64,000 nucleotides of DNA from Flavobacteriales bacterium UBA6057 (GTDB taxonomy: Bacteria > Bacteroidota > Bacteroidia > Flavobacteriales_G > Salibacteraceae): NCBI GenBank assembly GCA_002428995.1, contig DIYJ01000007.1, forward strand, positions 1-64,000, written 5' to 3'. Position numbers and translations under genes: made by a program. The notes beneath the pieces are model-generated. The model was not told the origin of the DNA. It was given only the letters and a program-made list of their open reading frames with translations, and ran no database searches. Positions within the stretch are counted from its first letter, which is position 1. Each line of letters opens with the position of its first letter. Shown piece by piece: positions 1 to 9,607 of this stretch.

Positions 1-3
1 TCA

Positions 4-24
4 GCCAGGCGGCTGGCCTTTTTT
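4..24 (+). terminator. Intrinsic terminator at the window edge
   Basis: A GCCAG/CTGGC stem with a four-base loop is followed by C and six T residues. It would end a plus-strand gene lying left of the window. The stem may continue beyond base 1, so its full length is unknown. Confidence 0.6.
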
Positions 25-68
25 GTTGCTCCAAAACCCTATCGTGCGGGCCTTGGTCCAGACTTAAA

Positions 69-1838
69 TCAGAACACCCGGAATTCTCCCTCGGCAGCTT
101 TCAGGTAGCCCGTTTTCATGGTGTGTGAGCCCTCAGCCGCAAATCGGAGTTGAGAGCCAACTTGCGCGTATTGTTTGAACAACCCGAACCACCGGTTGAC
201 TGCTGGAATTGGAAAGTCGATGGTTAGCCCCAATTTGTCTGGATCAAAGCCAGCCTCCCAGAGCTGTTGGGTCATGTGGTCCACCTTTTCGGGATCACTG
301 TCGATCGGAGGGCGCATCCATTGCGTGAAGAACTGGTTTCCTTCTGAAGTGCCGAGACGTTCGCCAAACCTTGCGGCTACGGTCATCATGGTCAAAAAAG
401 CGTTGGCGCCCATTTTCAGGTCAATGTCGTAGAAGATGGCAATCGCCAGGTTCACTGTCGCAAATACCCTCATTGCATCTCCTCCATTGCGATCCTCAAG
501 CAACAATTCTATGGCTTCCGTGATGCGCGCCTCAGGACTGGATTTAAACTTCTGGATGGCCGTGCGCAATGTTTGGGTCGATTCCGCATTAAGCTTAGCG
601 TCCTTGTTGGCGGCTAGTTCGCTTAAGATGTCGGCCAGCTCTCTGGCGTTCAGTGTTTCATTGGATGCGGTGAGCGGTTGTGCGAGGTCTGGAGAGGTGA
701 TTTTTTCATAGATATAGGCAATCCAGTAGCCCACAAGGTTCGATTCATTCAGGGGCATGAGTAAAAATGGCACCGGATCAAAGTTCCAGAGGTTAGAGCC
801 GACATTCTGAAAGGCCACGGCTGCCGGGCACAGCCAATTCATGGAAGTCGCCATGGCCATATTCCCAGGATTGGGGGAAGCAAATGTACACAGCTGGATT
901 CCTGTTGGCTTGGGCAGTATTCCCTTCAGGTTGGGCGGATGGTTGTCAGCAGGTGCCTGAAGAGCCTGCACCCGGTTGAGCAGGTGCTCCCGCTCCGGCA
1001 TCAATTCCGCAGGAGGAACCATGCTGTTCATCAAACCTGCTTTTCGTGGGGAAAAAATGGTGCCGATGGAGAGCCATCGCACGATTGGCACAGAGAGGCT
1101 GGCTTTTGCACCGCCCTGGCTGTGGCCGGTGATGTAGATGTTTTTCTTGCCAAACGAGCGACTGATGATGCAGGTCAGCATGTAAGAATCCATGCTCCAG
1201 TCCGTCAGGTCACGGGTTTCGGCATCCAGGAACTTTTGATTGAATCCAAGCAGGATGCTTTCTAAGGTCGCTCCCATGAATCCCTGATGCACCCTCCAGC
1301 TTTCGGGATACACTGTCATGAAGAAGTCCAAAGCATGCTGAATGGTTGATTCCAGGGTGTCCGTTAGCCACTTCACCCACCCCAGAGGCAGGCTCAGGTG
1401 ATTGTGAAGAAACTCGCTCAGCCCAACGATCAGCTCTTTGATCGCTTTTGTTCCGTAGTCCCATTCCAATTGCCCGTAAGGCACAAGATCGAACTTAAAA
1501 TTGGTGATCCAGTCGTCAACGCTGCGGGCAAGCAGCAGGAATTTTTCGACCCCCTCCATGTTGCCAGACCATAACTCCGTCCAGGCTTCTTTCCACAGTT
1601 CAAGATCAAACACCTGCGCCATGGTGCCGGCAAAACCAATGTAGAGGTCACTGCCGTTCTCTATGACCACAGCCATGTTTTCGAGACTGGGCAATGAATT
1701 GAAATGTATGGGGTCAGAAGTGAATAGCTTTTTGCTTCCTTCCATGGTGTAGTCTTCACCATCGTTGTAGGCCATGAGAGCCACTCTGGCGCAACGCTTA
1801 CTTACTTCCGTGTTGATGAGCATGGTGTTGTCGGACAT
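69..1838 (-). CDS. Class-3 lipase-like alpha/beta hydrolase
   Basis: This 589-residue protein probably hydrolyses ester bonds in lipids. The nucleophile elbow GHSQGG (Ser240) follows the strand IYIT. A TFASPNPGN segment (about 318-326) matches the strand after the nucleophile in class-3 lipases, and NFDPVP supplies a likely catalytic Asp354. His572 near the C-terminus is the best candidate for the third triad residue. YIGFAGT (about 66-72) fits the oxyanion-hole strand. No signal peptide is visible, so it looks cytoplasmic. A helical insertion at about 400-470 makes it longer than simple family members. It stands alone, with the nearest gene 380 bp upstream. The fold is well supported; the substrate is unknown. 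Confidence 0.78.
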   Translation of the reverse strand: MSDNTMLINTEVSKRCARVALMAYNDGEDYTMEGSKKLFTSDPIHFNSLPSLENMAVVIENGSDLYIGFAGTMAQVFDLELWKEAWTELWSGNMEGVEKFLLLARSVDDWITNFKFDLVPYGQLEWDYGTKAIKELIVGLSEFLHNHLSLPLGWVKWLTDTLESTIQHALDFFMTVYPESWRVHQGFMGATLESILLGFNQKFLDAETRDLTDWSMDSYMLTCIISRSFGKKNIYITGHSQGGAKASLSVPIVRWLSIGTIFSPRKAGLMNSMVPPAELMPEREHLLNRVQALQAPADNHPPNLKGILPKPTGIQLCTFASPNPGNMAMATSMNWLCPAAVAFQNVGSNLWNFDPVPFLLMPLNESNLVGYWIAYIYEKITSPDLAQPLTASNETLNARELADILSELAANKDAKLNAESTQTLRTAIQKFKSSPEARITEAIELLLEDRNGGDAMRVFATVNLAIAIFYDIDLKMGANAFLTMMTVAARFGERLGTSEGNQFFTQWMRPPIDSDPEKVDHMTQQLWEAGFDPDKLGLTIDFPIPAVNRWFGLFKQYAQVGSQLRFAAEGSHTMKTGYLKAAEGEFRVF

Positions 1839-2218
1839 GGTTCAATTTCTTTGGTCGAAGTGGTTACTTCAAGTGAGTATCAGTTTGTGATTTTTGATAA
1901 ATGTTACGAACAGACGCTTATTTGAGTTTCGGCACTCTTTGTTTTTTTATATCTGGATAAAAGAGATGCAAAAATGGAACCTGATTGCCTCCTTCTCTAT
2001 TTATTCATACATCTGGCCCGGTTGTTTCCATTGCCCTGATAATAAGTGATTAGAACAATTTCCTTGTTAGGAAACAGATCCCTTCCATCGTCCACCTTCA
2101 GGGCTCAATAATCATAACTTATATGAACAAACACAATAAGTACATTCCAGCTTGTTTTAACTTCTCGGATTGCTTCTTTTGGTTCTTAATCCAGACATTT
2201 CCCCGAGAAAACCCTCGA
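1839..2218. other. Intergenic stretch without a recognised gene
   Basis: This AT-richer 380-bp spacer separates the lipase-like gene start from the 3' end of the sensor kinase. It should contain the lipase promoter on the minus strand, but I found no clean TAnnTTTG box. Short open frames here lack any recognisable protein features. A weak CGAG/CTCG hairpin near 2205-2218 could help end the kinase transcript. Confidence 0.4.
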
Positions 2219-4327
2219 TCAGGTTCTGATGGCAAATCGCTTCACAAGCTTGTTGTAGAAATAGGTGGAATTATGAACACCAACAGCTTCGGCAAGTTCT
2301 TTTTTCCGGATATCAGGGTTTGCCTCTAGTATGAGTCTTGCCTTTTGCAGTCTCGCTTCACCGATGAGTTCATTGGGTGTTTGCCCAAAGAGGAACTGTG
2401 TCTTCCGAAACAGGCTGCTTCGAGACATGTGCAGGAGCTCTGCCAGTTGGTCCACTCCAAAGTTTCTATCCTGAATGCTCTGTTCGATATGGGCTTTGAT
2501 CTCGGTGTTAAATCGTTCGGCTCCAAGCTCAAGTATGGGGATTTCGTCTTTTGATGCCCCACCTTCGTGAGCCTCTACTGCTTCGTACAGCGCCATCGAA
2601 TGTTCCAGACAAGCTAACAGTTCATCTTCCAGGAAAGGCTTTGTGAGGTAGGCATCAATACCCAAACGCAGCATATTCAACTTGCCTTTGTCGTCATCGC
2701 GCGCGGTGATGACGATGATTGGAACTTTCAAACCTTGTTTTTTCAGGTCGGCAACGAATTCTACTCCATTCATAACCGGCATCATGTAGTCTGTGATGAC
2801 GGCATGGAATAGACCTTGGTCTATCTGCTGAAGTCCTTCCTCACCGTTGTTGGCTTCAACGATGCTGTAGTCCTTCAGGAGCAGCCGCAGGTACTTGCGC
2901 ATATCCTTGTTATCCTCTACGATCAGAATTCGCTTCGACTCAAGACTCGGTTTCAGCTCAGCTTCCGCTACCTGGCTTGTCTCTGCTTGCTTTATTCGTG
3001 TTGCAGGCTCGCTTCCATGTTCGGCCAGGCTGATGTACTTCTCAGGAATGGTAATAGAAAAGACCGTTTCACTATCCGGCACACTGCGCAGGCTCAACTC
3101 AAATCCATGTGCTTCAATGATGTTTTTGGAAAAGGAAAGACCTATGCCTGTTCCCTGGCTCTCCGTGATGTGATTTTTGGATTGGTAGAAACGCTCAAAC
3201 ACTTTGTCATGATCGCTCGCGGGAATCCCGATACCATTGTCGGTGATGGTAATTCTGAGGCGATCTGTGAAGGAGACTCCCAGCGTTACTTTCCCATGCC
3301 TTGGGGTGAATTTCCATGCATTGTTCAGAATGTTGTGCAGTGCCCGGTTGAAAAGCCCCGCGTCAATATCGATGGATAGATTCGGGATTTCGGCCTTGTG
3401 CTCAAACTCAATTTGTTTTTCCCTGAAGAGGCTCTCAAAATCAGTAAACAGCTTGGTGGTGCAAGTCAAAACGTTCACTGTTTCCCGGTTCAGGATTAGC
3501 TTATCAGACTCCAGCTTTCCGAGATCCAGCAAATCACTCATGATATCCTCCACATGCCCGGCCTGATCCTGAATGATGCTCAGGCTTTCAAGGTTCTCCT
3601 CGTTTTCCTGCTGTTGAATAAGCTTTGATGAATAGCCTTTGATCAGGGTGATAGGCGTTCGAATCTCATGGGAAAGGTTTATGAAGAATCGGGACTTGAA
3701 AGCGTTGAGTTCTTCCAATTCCTTCTGCTGTTTTTCAAGCAATCGCTTATCAGCGAGCACCTTATCCTTTTCCTTCTTGAGCAATCGCTCGTTCTTGTCA
3801 TTCACATTTTTGAAATAGTTGACAATGAGAAATGCACCCAAAAACAGGAAGAGCACATTGAGGTATCCGAAGTATTCCTCCGGATAGACATTCAGGTAAA
3901 GGTTCGGAATGTAGAAGGCTGCTAAGGCCAGAATAAGGAGGCCATAGTGGATGTACTTCTTGTCGAAGAAGAAAAGGGAAAACATCGGTACAACGATGTA
4001 CTGATATTCACCATAGTAGCCTTGAAAGGCGTAGTTGGAGTGATAAAAGAGGGTCGTAAAAACAGTGAACGTGAAGAGCAACCGTGCGGCTTTTGCCTGC
4101 CTCAAATGTTGCATGAGGAGCATGGAACTATAGAGCAGCGTCTCGATGGACAGGGCTACAGACTTTTCCAGGTCTAACGTTGCTGTGAGGTAATCAAAAG
4201 CAAGAAAAAACACGGAATGAATGAGGGACACGTAGATCGCCAGATTCAGGATTTTGATCCGCTTGGTTTCCTTATCTGAGTCTGATGGATGCGTGCCAAC
4301 CTTTAGTATTCTTTGAATCTGATGCAT
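2219..4327 (-). CDS. Hybrid histidine kinase / receiver / AraC-type regulator
   Basis: This single-chain signalling protein of 702 residues joins sensor, kinase, receiver and DNA-binding output. Residues 25-172 contain about six hydrophobic segments with short loops, so the sensor is embedded in the membrane. A coiled coil (about 178-212) leads to the HisKA H-box with His220. The ATPase domain shows DNGIGIP and GTGIGLS boxes. A receiver (about 467-580) has an ED pair, the phospho-acceptor Asp in TDYMMP, and Lys in TKPF. The last 93 residues form an AraC helix-turn-helix. It lacks the periplasmic propeller seen in many Bacteroidota hybrid regulators. The divergent propeller/T9SS gene at 4637 is a plausible target, by position only. 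Confidence 0.93.
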   Translation of the reverse strand: MHQIQRILKVGTHPSDSDKETKRIKILNLAIYVSLIHSVFFLAFDYLTATLDLEKSVALSIETLLYSSMLLMQHLRQAKAARLLFTFTVFTTLFYHSNYAFQGYYGEYQYIVVPMFSLFFFDKKYIHYGLLILALAAFYIPNLYLNVYPEEYFGYLNVLFLFLGAFLIVNYFKNVNDKNERLLKKEKDKVLADKRLLEKQQKELEELNAFKSRFFINLSHEIRTPITLIKGYSSKLIQQQENEENLESLSIIQDQAGHVEDIMSDLLDLGKLESDKLILNRETVNVLTCTTKLFTDFESLFREKQIEFEHKAEIPNLSIDIDAGLFNRALHNILNNAWKFTPRHGKVTLGVSFTDRLRITITDNGIGIPASDHDKVFERFYQSKNHITESQGTGIGLSFSKNIIEAHGFELSLRSVPDSETVFSITIPEKYISLAEHGSEPATRIKQAETSQVAEAELKPSLESKRILIVEDNKDMRKYLRLLLKDYSIVEANNGEEGLQQIDQGLFHAVITDYMMPVMNGVEFVADLKKQGLKVPIIVITARDDDKGKLNMLRLGIDAYLTKPFLEDELLACLEHSMALYEAVEAHEGGASKDEIPILELGAERFNTEIKAHIEQSIQDRNFGVDQLAELLHMSRSSLFRKTQFLFGQTPNELIGEARLQKARLILEANPDIRKKELAEAVGVHNSTYFYNKLVKRFAIRT

Positions 4328-4636
4328 ATGTGAAGCGTCCTGAATTCCAGATTCAAAACTACCTTCTGGTTGCTGCTTTAGATGTCAACACCCTCAATCT
4401 GCGAGGTATTGAGACAATTCGAAGCTTTTGGGATGATTCGAAGGTCCGGCTGGCATATTTGGGACAAATGAAAGGCGCCTGGCACTCCAGAAAACAGGCG
4501 TCAAAATAGTTTCGAGCCCGAAAACACAGCTCTTCTGCGATCGTCACGGCCCGCCCTATTCAGAGATCGCAATCGTGAAACCAGGCCTGTGCATGGCGAT
4601 GCAGCAAGGGGGAACTAAGGATCAATCAAGAATTAC
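4328..4636. other. Divergent promoter region, no gene seen
   Basis: These 309 bp lie between the divergently read hybrid kinase and the propeller/T9SS gene, and must hold both promoters. A 62-codon minus-strand frame here has no recognisable features and is probably chance. I saw no convincing TAnnTTTG element or operator palindrome. Confidence 0.4.
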
Positions 4637-6658
4637 ATGAAATCAAACACTTTACACTTGGTGAAATCAAGCACGTGGTTGCTGCTCATTTGGGTTGGAG
4701 CGGCATTTTCTTCTCACACACAGGCTCAGACTCAGCGCGGAGTAGATATCGATGGCGAGAATGCTGATGATCGTTCAGGCAGATCGGTGAGCATGCCGGA
4801 TCCCAACACCCTGGCGATTGGAGCTTTTGGAAATGATGGTAACGGAGCCAACTCGGGCCATGTTCGGGTGTTTCGCTGGAATGGAGCGGCATGGACTCAA
4901 AAAGGACTGGACATTGATGGGGAAGCCAATGGTGATCAGTCCGGAATATCTGTAAGCATGCCTGATTCAAACATGGTGGCCATTGGAGCCCTGGGAAATG
5001 ATGGCAGCGGGACAAGTTCGGGTCACGTCCGCATTTACCGCTGGAACGGCAGCGCCTGGGTTCAGAGAGGTGCCGATATCAACGGTGAATCACAGTTTAA
5101 TTTTTCAGGTACATCCGTGAGTATGCCTGACACTAACACGGTAGCCATCGGAGCGAATGGCAACAGCGGGAGCGGTGTCAATGCAGGCCATGTGCGTGTC
5201 TATGAATGGAACGGCAACGCGTGGATTCAAAAAGGCGCTGACATCGATGGAGAAGCCGGGGGAGATGAGTCAGGGAGCTCAGTAAGCATGCCTGATGCAA
5301 ACACCGTTGCCATCGGAGCTCCATACAATTCCGGCAGCGCAAATTTCTCCGGTCATGTGCGTGTCTATGAATGGAATGGCAGCACGTGGGTTCAGAAAGG
5401 CGTGGATCTCGATGGAGAGGCCGGAGGAGATGAGTCCGGGATTTCAGTAAGCATGCCAGATGCGGATGTTGTAGCCATTGGAGCTATCAGCAATGACGGG
5501 AATGGTTCGAGTTCTGGCCATGTGCGTGTGTTTGAATGGAACGGAAGTGTGTGGATTCAGAAAGGCGCTGACATTGATGGAGAGGCTGTAGGTGATCTTT
5601 CCGGGAGTTCAGTGAGCATGTTTGACGAAAACACGATAGCCATTGGTGCCGGAGGCAATGATGGAGGTGGAGGCAATTCAGGCCATGTGCGCATCTACGA
5701 ATGGAACGGCAATGCATGGGTGCAAAAAGGAGTGGATATTGATGGAGAAGCTGTGGGTGATGATTCGGGAACATCTGTGAGTATGCCCAGTGCCAACACT
5801 GTTGCTGTAGGAGCCTTTCGCAACGATGGCAACGGAGGCAGCGCGGGCCATGTAAGGGTATTTGATATTGAACTCTGCTCAACTACAACGGGCACTGATA
5901 TTCAGGAGGCCTGCCAGAGCTTTACATGGATAGACAGCAATACTTACACCAGTTCTAATAATACAGCCATGTTTACCCTAACCAATGCAGCGGGTTGCGA
6001 TAGCATCGTCACACTCAATCTTACCATCAATGATCCCTCCTCGGGGGTTGATGTTCAGACAGCCTGCGAGAGTTTTACCTGGATCGATGGTATGACCTAT
6101 GTCGAGTCTAACAATACCGCTACCGTAGTGTTGACCAATGCTGCGGGATGCGACAGCACGGTGAGCCTTGATTTGACCATAAACACGGTAGATGCTACCG
6201 TGAATCAGATCGGGGCGGAGCTTACTGCAAGTTTATCCGGGGCCGCTTATCAGTGGTTGGATTGTGACGATAACAATGCGCCAATAAGTGGAGCAACAAA
6301 TCAAACGTATACCGCAACAGAGAATGGGAACTATGCCGTAGCTGTCGCAGAAAATGGATGTACAGATACGTCTTCTTGCTTAGTAGTCAGTACCTTAAGT
6401 GTTGATGAGCGGGTGAGTGAGGACGACATCAGGATTTTTCCCAATCCGTCAAAAGGACAGGTGACCATAGAGTCATTTGTGGAAGGTTCCAATGCCATGG
6501 TCATCGAAATTCATGATGCAGCCGGCCGACAGATGCTTCACGAGCAAATTGTTGGACAGAGGCATGAAATCACCACACACGGGTTTGAACGAGGATTGTA
6601 TTTCCTGAGCATTCATACCGAACGAGGTAGTCTTACGCAGAAACTCATCATGGAGTGA
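4637..6658 (+). CDS. Secreted seven-repeat FG-GAP-like propeller protein with T9SS sorting domain
   Basis: This 673-residue cell-surface or secreted protein starts with a signal peptide ending in TQAQ (about residue 31). Seven repeats of exactly 55 residues follow, each with the core SVSMPDxNxVAIGA, a Gly/Asn/Ser loop, GHVRVxxWNG and xWxQKGxDIDGE. Seven units suit one closed beta-propeller. Two repeats with ACxSFTWIDxxTY and NAAGCDS cores (about 415-520) and an Ig-like piece (YQWLDC) follow. The C-terminal 80 residues (FPNPSKG to KLIME) are a type A T9SS sorting domain. GHVRV and DIDGE motifs resemble integrin-type FG-GAP repeats. The ligand is unknown. A strong terminator follows at 6699. 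Confidence 0.88.
   Translation: MKSNTLHLVKSSTWLLLIWVGAAFSSHTQAQTQRGVDIDGENADDRSGRSVSMPDPNTLAIGAFGNDGNGANSGHVRVFRWNGAAWTQKGLDIDGEANGDQSGISVSMPDSNMVAIGALGNDGSGTSSGHVRIYRWNGSAWVQRGADINGESQFNFSGTSVSMPDTNTVAIGANGNSGSGVNAGHVRVYEWNGNAWIQKGADIDGEAGGDESGSSVSMPDANTVAIGAPYNSGSANFSGHVRVYEWNGSTWVQKGVDLDGEAGGDESGISVSMPDADVVAIGAISNDGNGSSSGHVRVFEWNGSVWIQKGADIDGEAVGDLSGSSVSMFDENTIAIGAGGNDGGGGNSGHVRIYEWNGNAWVQKGVDIDGEAVGDDSGTSVSMPSANTVAVGAFRNDGNGGSAGHVRVFDIELCSTTTGTDIQEACQSFTWIDSNTYTSSNNTAMFTLTNAAGCDSIVTLNLTINDPSSGVDVQTACESFTWIDGMTYVESNNTATVVLTNAAGCDSTVSLDLTINTVDATVNQIGAELTASLSGAAYQWLDCDDNNAPISGATNQTYTATENGNYAVAVAENGCTDTSSCLVVSTLSVDERVSEDDIRIFPNPSKGQVTIESFVEGSNAMVIEIHDAAGRQMLHEQIVGQRHEITTHGFERGLYFLSIHTERGSLTQKLIME
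4736..5890 (+). repeat. Seven tandem 165-bp coding repeats
   Basis: The SVSM-encoding start points fall at 4787, 4952, 5117, 5282, 5447, 5612 and 5777, which is exactly 165 bp apart every time. Neighbouring units are also similar at DNA level, for example in the stretch encoding HVRVYEWNG. The exact phasing means no indel has been kept in any unit. Confidence 0.95.
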
Positions 6659-6972
6659 GTCCTTCATAGTTAGGTTTTAGTCGGGTTTGGCTTGAGTGAA
6701 TGGTTGGAAGTATTTGTCTTCCAGCCATTTTTTATTTCATCTCAATGCACCGTATTCATTGGGGTTTGGGGTCTGCAGGTATGGAATTGAATAACGCCAG
6801 CAGATGACGAACCCAGGTGCGAAGCATGAATGTCATGCTGAAAGAATAAAATTGAGGTTGTGCAGAAGGGTTAATTTGATATGTTTGAGCAACAATTAAC
6901 AGCAAACGTACATGCGTAAAAATAAAAAGCGCCTGTGTGGGAGCAATCAAACAAACCTATTTCCAACCTAAA
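6659..6972. other. Intergenic region with terminator, no gene seen
   Basis: The 314 bp after the propeller gene contain the terminator at 6699-6734 and then the leader of the next gene. The open frame of the downstream gene extends upstream to 6937, but that part is not signal-peptide-like. Nothing else is recognised here. Confidence 0.5.
6699..6734 (+). terminator. Intrinsic terminator after propeller gene
   Basis: A 12-bp stem (AATGGTTGGAAG pairing with CTTCCAGCCATT, one G-U pair) with a seven-base loop runs into a T-rich tract. It lies 40 bp after the stop at 6658. Confidence 0.88.
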
Positions 6973-8697
6973 ATGAACATGAAACCAAGTTTACTGCTGT
7001 TTGCGTTTGTTCTAAGTTCTATACTTGGATCTGCGCAGATTTTCAACACCAACTATGTCTTTCCTTCTTCATCCGTTCCTGATTATCAGGATCGCTCTAC
7101 GATGAAGGCTACTGAGTTGGTCAACGAGAAAGAAATCATCACCGTAGGCTTCGCGCTGGAGCCGAACTCCAACTCCAAGAACGACCTGATTCTGACCAAA
7201 ACTGCTGCTGACAATGGGCAGGTGATCTGGATGAATCGCTACGGTTTGCCTGGATTTGATGAAAAGGGCTTTGGCCTCACCCTGTCTTATGATAAGAAGC
7301 ACGTGATCGTGGCAGGAACCGCTGAGGACAAGGACAATCCCGGAGACTGGAACGCGCTGGCTATGAAAGTGGAAATCACTACAGGTAATGTAGTTTGGTC
7401 TACGCAGCATGGCAAGACCGACTCTTACGAGGAGTTTAGAATGGTAGAGCAAACGTATCCAGGTCCTTTCTTCCCATCAAACCCAACGTACTGCTTCATT
7501 GGCCGCACTACCCTCGGAGATGAAGTAAAGGCAGCTATTTACGCTTCCGGCATCTTTGATTTTGACGGTTCTGAGCAATGGGCCAACTTCTATATTGATG
7601 CAGAGCTCTTTCCCAAGGTCTTTGACCTGACCTTCCAGATGGTGCGCTCCAACGATGGTGAGAACTTCATCATGTCTGGTACGCGCTATGAGGACAACAA
7701 GCCTTCTGACCTCTTCACATTCGGCATCAGCCCATTCAATGGTGCCATCACGGATAAATACATCTGGTATGACGTAGATGAGAAGAACCAGTATGAAGGC
7801 GCGCTTTGCACAGTTGTCGTGGACAATTTCAATGGATACGGGCTGGCTGGAACCACAAGAAATCCAGGTGGGAGCCTGAACGAGGCGATTACCGTGCTTT
7901 GGTTGAAAGATGACCGTAGTGTGATCAACACTCACTACTACGCTGAAAATGGACACCCTAACAACGAAGGACTTTCCATTTACCAGAACACACAAGAGAT
8001 CAAAACTTTTGATGTGTACACCAGCAACACCAGAAACATCCAGAGCCCTGGTTTCCTGAATGTCGATTTAGACGGTCCGATCAACTACTTCATTACTTAT
8101 GATCAGGACATTGAATTCAATGATCTCGATCCTACGGCTATGGTCAGAACCCGATATGGCTACACGGCCAAGGCATTGCACAATAACGGCAATGGCTACA
8201 AGCTGGCCGGACTCGATGAATTTGGCAGAACAGAGTGTGCTGAGCTGTCTGAAATGGATCTCAAAGAGCGCGAAGCCAAGTTTGACGCCAGGGAATACAA
8301 GGCAGAGCAGTTTGGCGAAGACAAGAAGCGCGATATGGAGATCAAGGAGGTCCACGGAAAGTGGATTCTCTGCGATGGCAGCGATGGCGATTCCTTCAAG
8401 TATGAAGCCAGCGAGGATGCAGAAGTTTCTAGTGCTTCAACGTTCTCAGCTTATCCTAACCCTGTGAACGAAATGGATCGTGAATTCATCATTAGCTACA
8501 ACATGGAGCAGTCTAGCGAGGCCATCCTTGAAGTATACAATGCTCTGGGTCAGCGTGTATTCACCAACCTTGAAATGCTCAACGCTGGTGGCGATCAGAT
8601 TTCCATCAGTACAGAGTTGTTCTCTCCAGGCATCAACTTCGTTGTGCTCCGCGCAGGAAACGAAGTGGTGTACCAGCAGAAAGTGGTGAAGGAGTAA
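6973..8697 (+). CDS. T9SS type A sorting domain protein, propeller-like
   Basis: This exported protein has about 574 residues. I chose the ATG at 6973 (MNMKPSLLLF) because it begins the signal peptide, which ends at GSAQ; an upstream in-frame ATG at 6937 only adds polar residues. The body has repeated strand motifs such as IITVGFALE, VIVAGTAED, NFIMSGTRY and GYGLAGTTR, as in quinoprotein- or Kelch-like propellers that log events. A charged helical insert (about 440-480) precedes a C-terminal domain starting SAYPNPV and ending VVYQQKVVKE, the type A T9SS sorting signal. Function and ligand are unknown. A strong terminator follows directly. Confidence 0.82.
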   Translation: MNMKPSLLLFAFVLSSILGSAQIFNTNYVFPSSSVPDYQDRSTMKATELVNEKEIITVGFALEPNSNSKNDLILTKTAADNGQVIWMNRYGLPGFDEKGFGLTLSYDKKHVIVAGTAEDKDNPGDWNALAMKVEITTGNVVWSTQHGKTDSYEEFRMVEQTYPGPFFPSNPTYCFIGRTTLGDEVKAAIYASGIFDFDGSEQWANFYIDAELFPKVFDLTFQMVRSNDGENFIMSGTRYEDNKPSDLFTFGISPFNGAITDKYIWYDVDEKNQYEGALCTVVVDNFNGYGLAGTTRNPGGSLNEAITVLWLKDDRSVINTHYYAENGHPNNEGLSIYQNTQEIKTFDVYTSNTRNIQSPGFLNVDLDGPINYFITYDQDIEFNDLDPTAMVRTRYGYTAKALHNNGNGYKLAGLDEFGRTECAELSEMDLKEREAKFDAREYKAEQFGEDKKRDMEIKEVHGKWILCDGSDGDSFKYEASEDAEVSSASTFSAYPNPVNEMDREFIISYNMEQSSEAILEVYNALGQRVFTNLEMLNAGGDQISISTELFSPGINFVVLRAGNEVVYQQKVVKE

Positions 8698-8722
8698 AAA
8701 CAACCATCAATATTGTTTTAGA

Positions 8723-8754
8723 AAGCCGCTGCCCATTTGGGTAGCGGCTTTTTT
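8723..8754 (+). terminator. Intrinsic terminator after T9SS cargo gene
   Basis: A 12-bp stem (AAGCCGCTGCCC with GGGTAGCGGCTT, one G-U pair) and short loop run into T6. It sits 25 bp beyond the stop at 8697. Confidence 0.92.
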
Positions 8755-8836
8755 GTGAGCGGTTGTTCAGCCTGAATCAACAGCAAATTCGTGTTCTGGA
8801 GTAATCGCCAGATCAAGAATTCCATGGGCCTGCTGG

Positions 8837-9607
8837 CTAAAAGTTGATGCCCAGCATGAGGCTGTTCTGTAGGAGCAGGTCTTTGCGCAGGCGCAACTGC
8901 CTTGCCAGTTTCTCATCGGTGCCAATGGAGGCGTGGTCGTGATCGTGCGCATGATCGTGGTCATGCGTGTGATCATCTGCGGCTGTCGATGCCGACACAG
9001 GCTCCGTAGCATACACATCGTCAAATGGGAAACAAGCCAAGCCAAGGTTGTAGCTGAGGTGGAGGCGTGGGAGGAAGTTGTAGGTCAGGCCTGCATTGCC
9101 ATTCACAGTAAAGTGGGCGCCAACGTTCACGCAATCCCGCTGCATCACATCTGAAAGCCAGTTGAAACCTGCTCCCAGAGAAACATAAGGTGCGAGCTTA
9201 CTCTCCTCCGGCAGGAGATAGCCATTGTTGAACTTATACTTTGCAGCGACTGCGCTGGTAATGATTTGTGAGCGCAGGTTGCCCATGCCGGCAATGTTGG
9301 CGCAGGATTCACCGGGACAACTCAGGCCGTATGCAGCCGTTCGAAGTTCATCTGCTTCGGTGGAGCAATATCCATAGCGTCCAATGGAGTTGTTGAAGTT
9401 GAGATCAAACGACCGGCTCAGGTACATGCCAAGGCTTGTTTGAAATCCCCCAAAGCAGGTGGTCCCAAATTGGAAGAAGCTGGTTCCGAGGTTTCCGTTG
9501 TAGTGATTGATTGAAGCTCCGGCAGCAAAGCCAAAGCGATGTTCGCTGTTTTGGGAATGAGCTGCCGTTACCGACAGCACCAAAAGAAGGGTGAGAAGTC
9601 TGTTCAT
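8837..9607 (-). CDS. Outer-membrane beta-barrel protein with His/Asp-rich loop
   Basis: This 256-residue protein has a signal peptide (MNRLLTLLLVLSVTAAHSQ) and alternating aromatic/polar strands ending in LMLGINF, a typical outer-membrane barrel terminus with final Phe. Six cysteines between about 45 and 155 could form disulfides. Before the last strands, at about 211-228, lies a His/Asp tract with seven His in thirteen residues, as expected for binding Zn, Ni, Co or Cu. The tract probably forms a loop on one face of the membrane. It stands alone between a terminator and a tandem heptamer repeat. Metal sensing or transport is inference; it could also be structural. Confidence 0.75.
   Translation of the reverse strand: MNRLLTLLLVLSVTAAHSQNSEHRFGFAAGASINHYNGNLGTSFFQFGTTCFGGFQTSLGMYLSRSFDLNFNNSIGRYGYCSTEADELRTAAYGLSCPGESCANIAGMGNLRSQIITSAVAAKYKFNNGYLLPEESKLAPYVSLGAGFNWLSDVMQRDCVNVGAHFTVNGNAGLTYNFLPRLHLSYNLGLACFPFDDVYATEPVSASTAADDHTHDHDHAHDHDHASIGTDEKLARQLRLRKDLLLQNSLMLGINF

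Noticed and set aside
4736..5890. Possible CRISPR-like tandem array
   Set aside because: The repeats are 165 bp, continuous and coding, with no spacers; they encode propeller blades.
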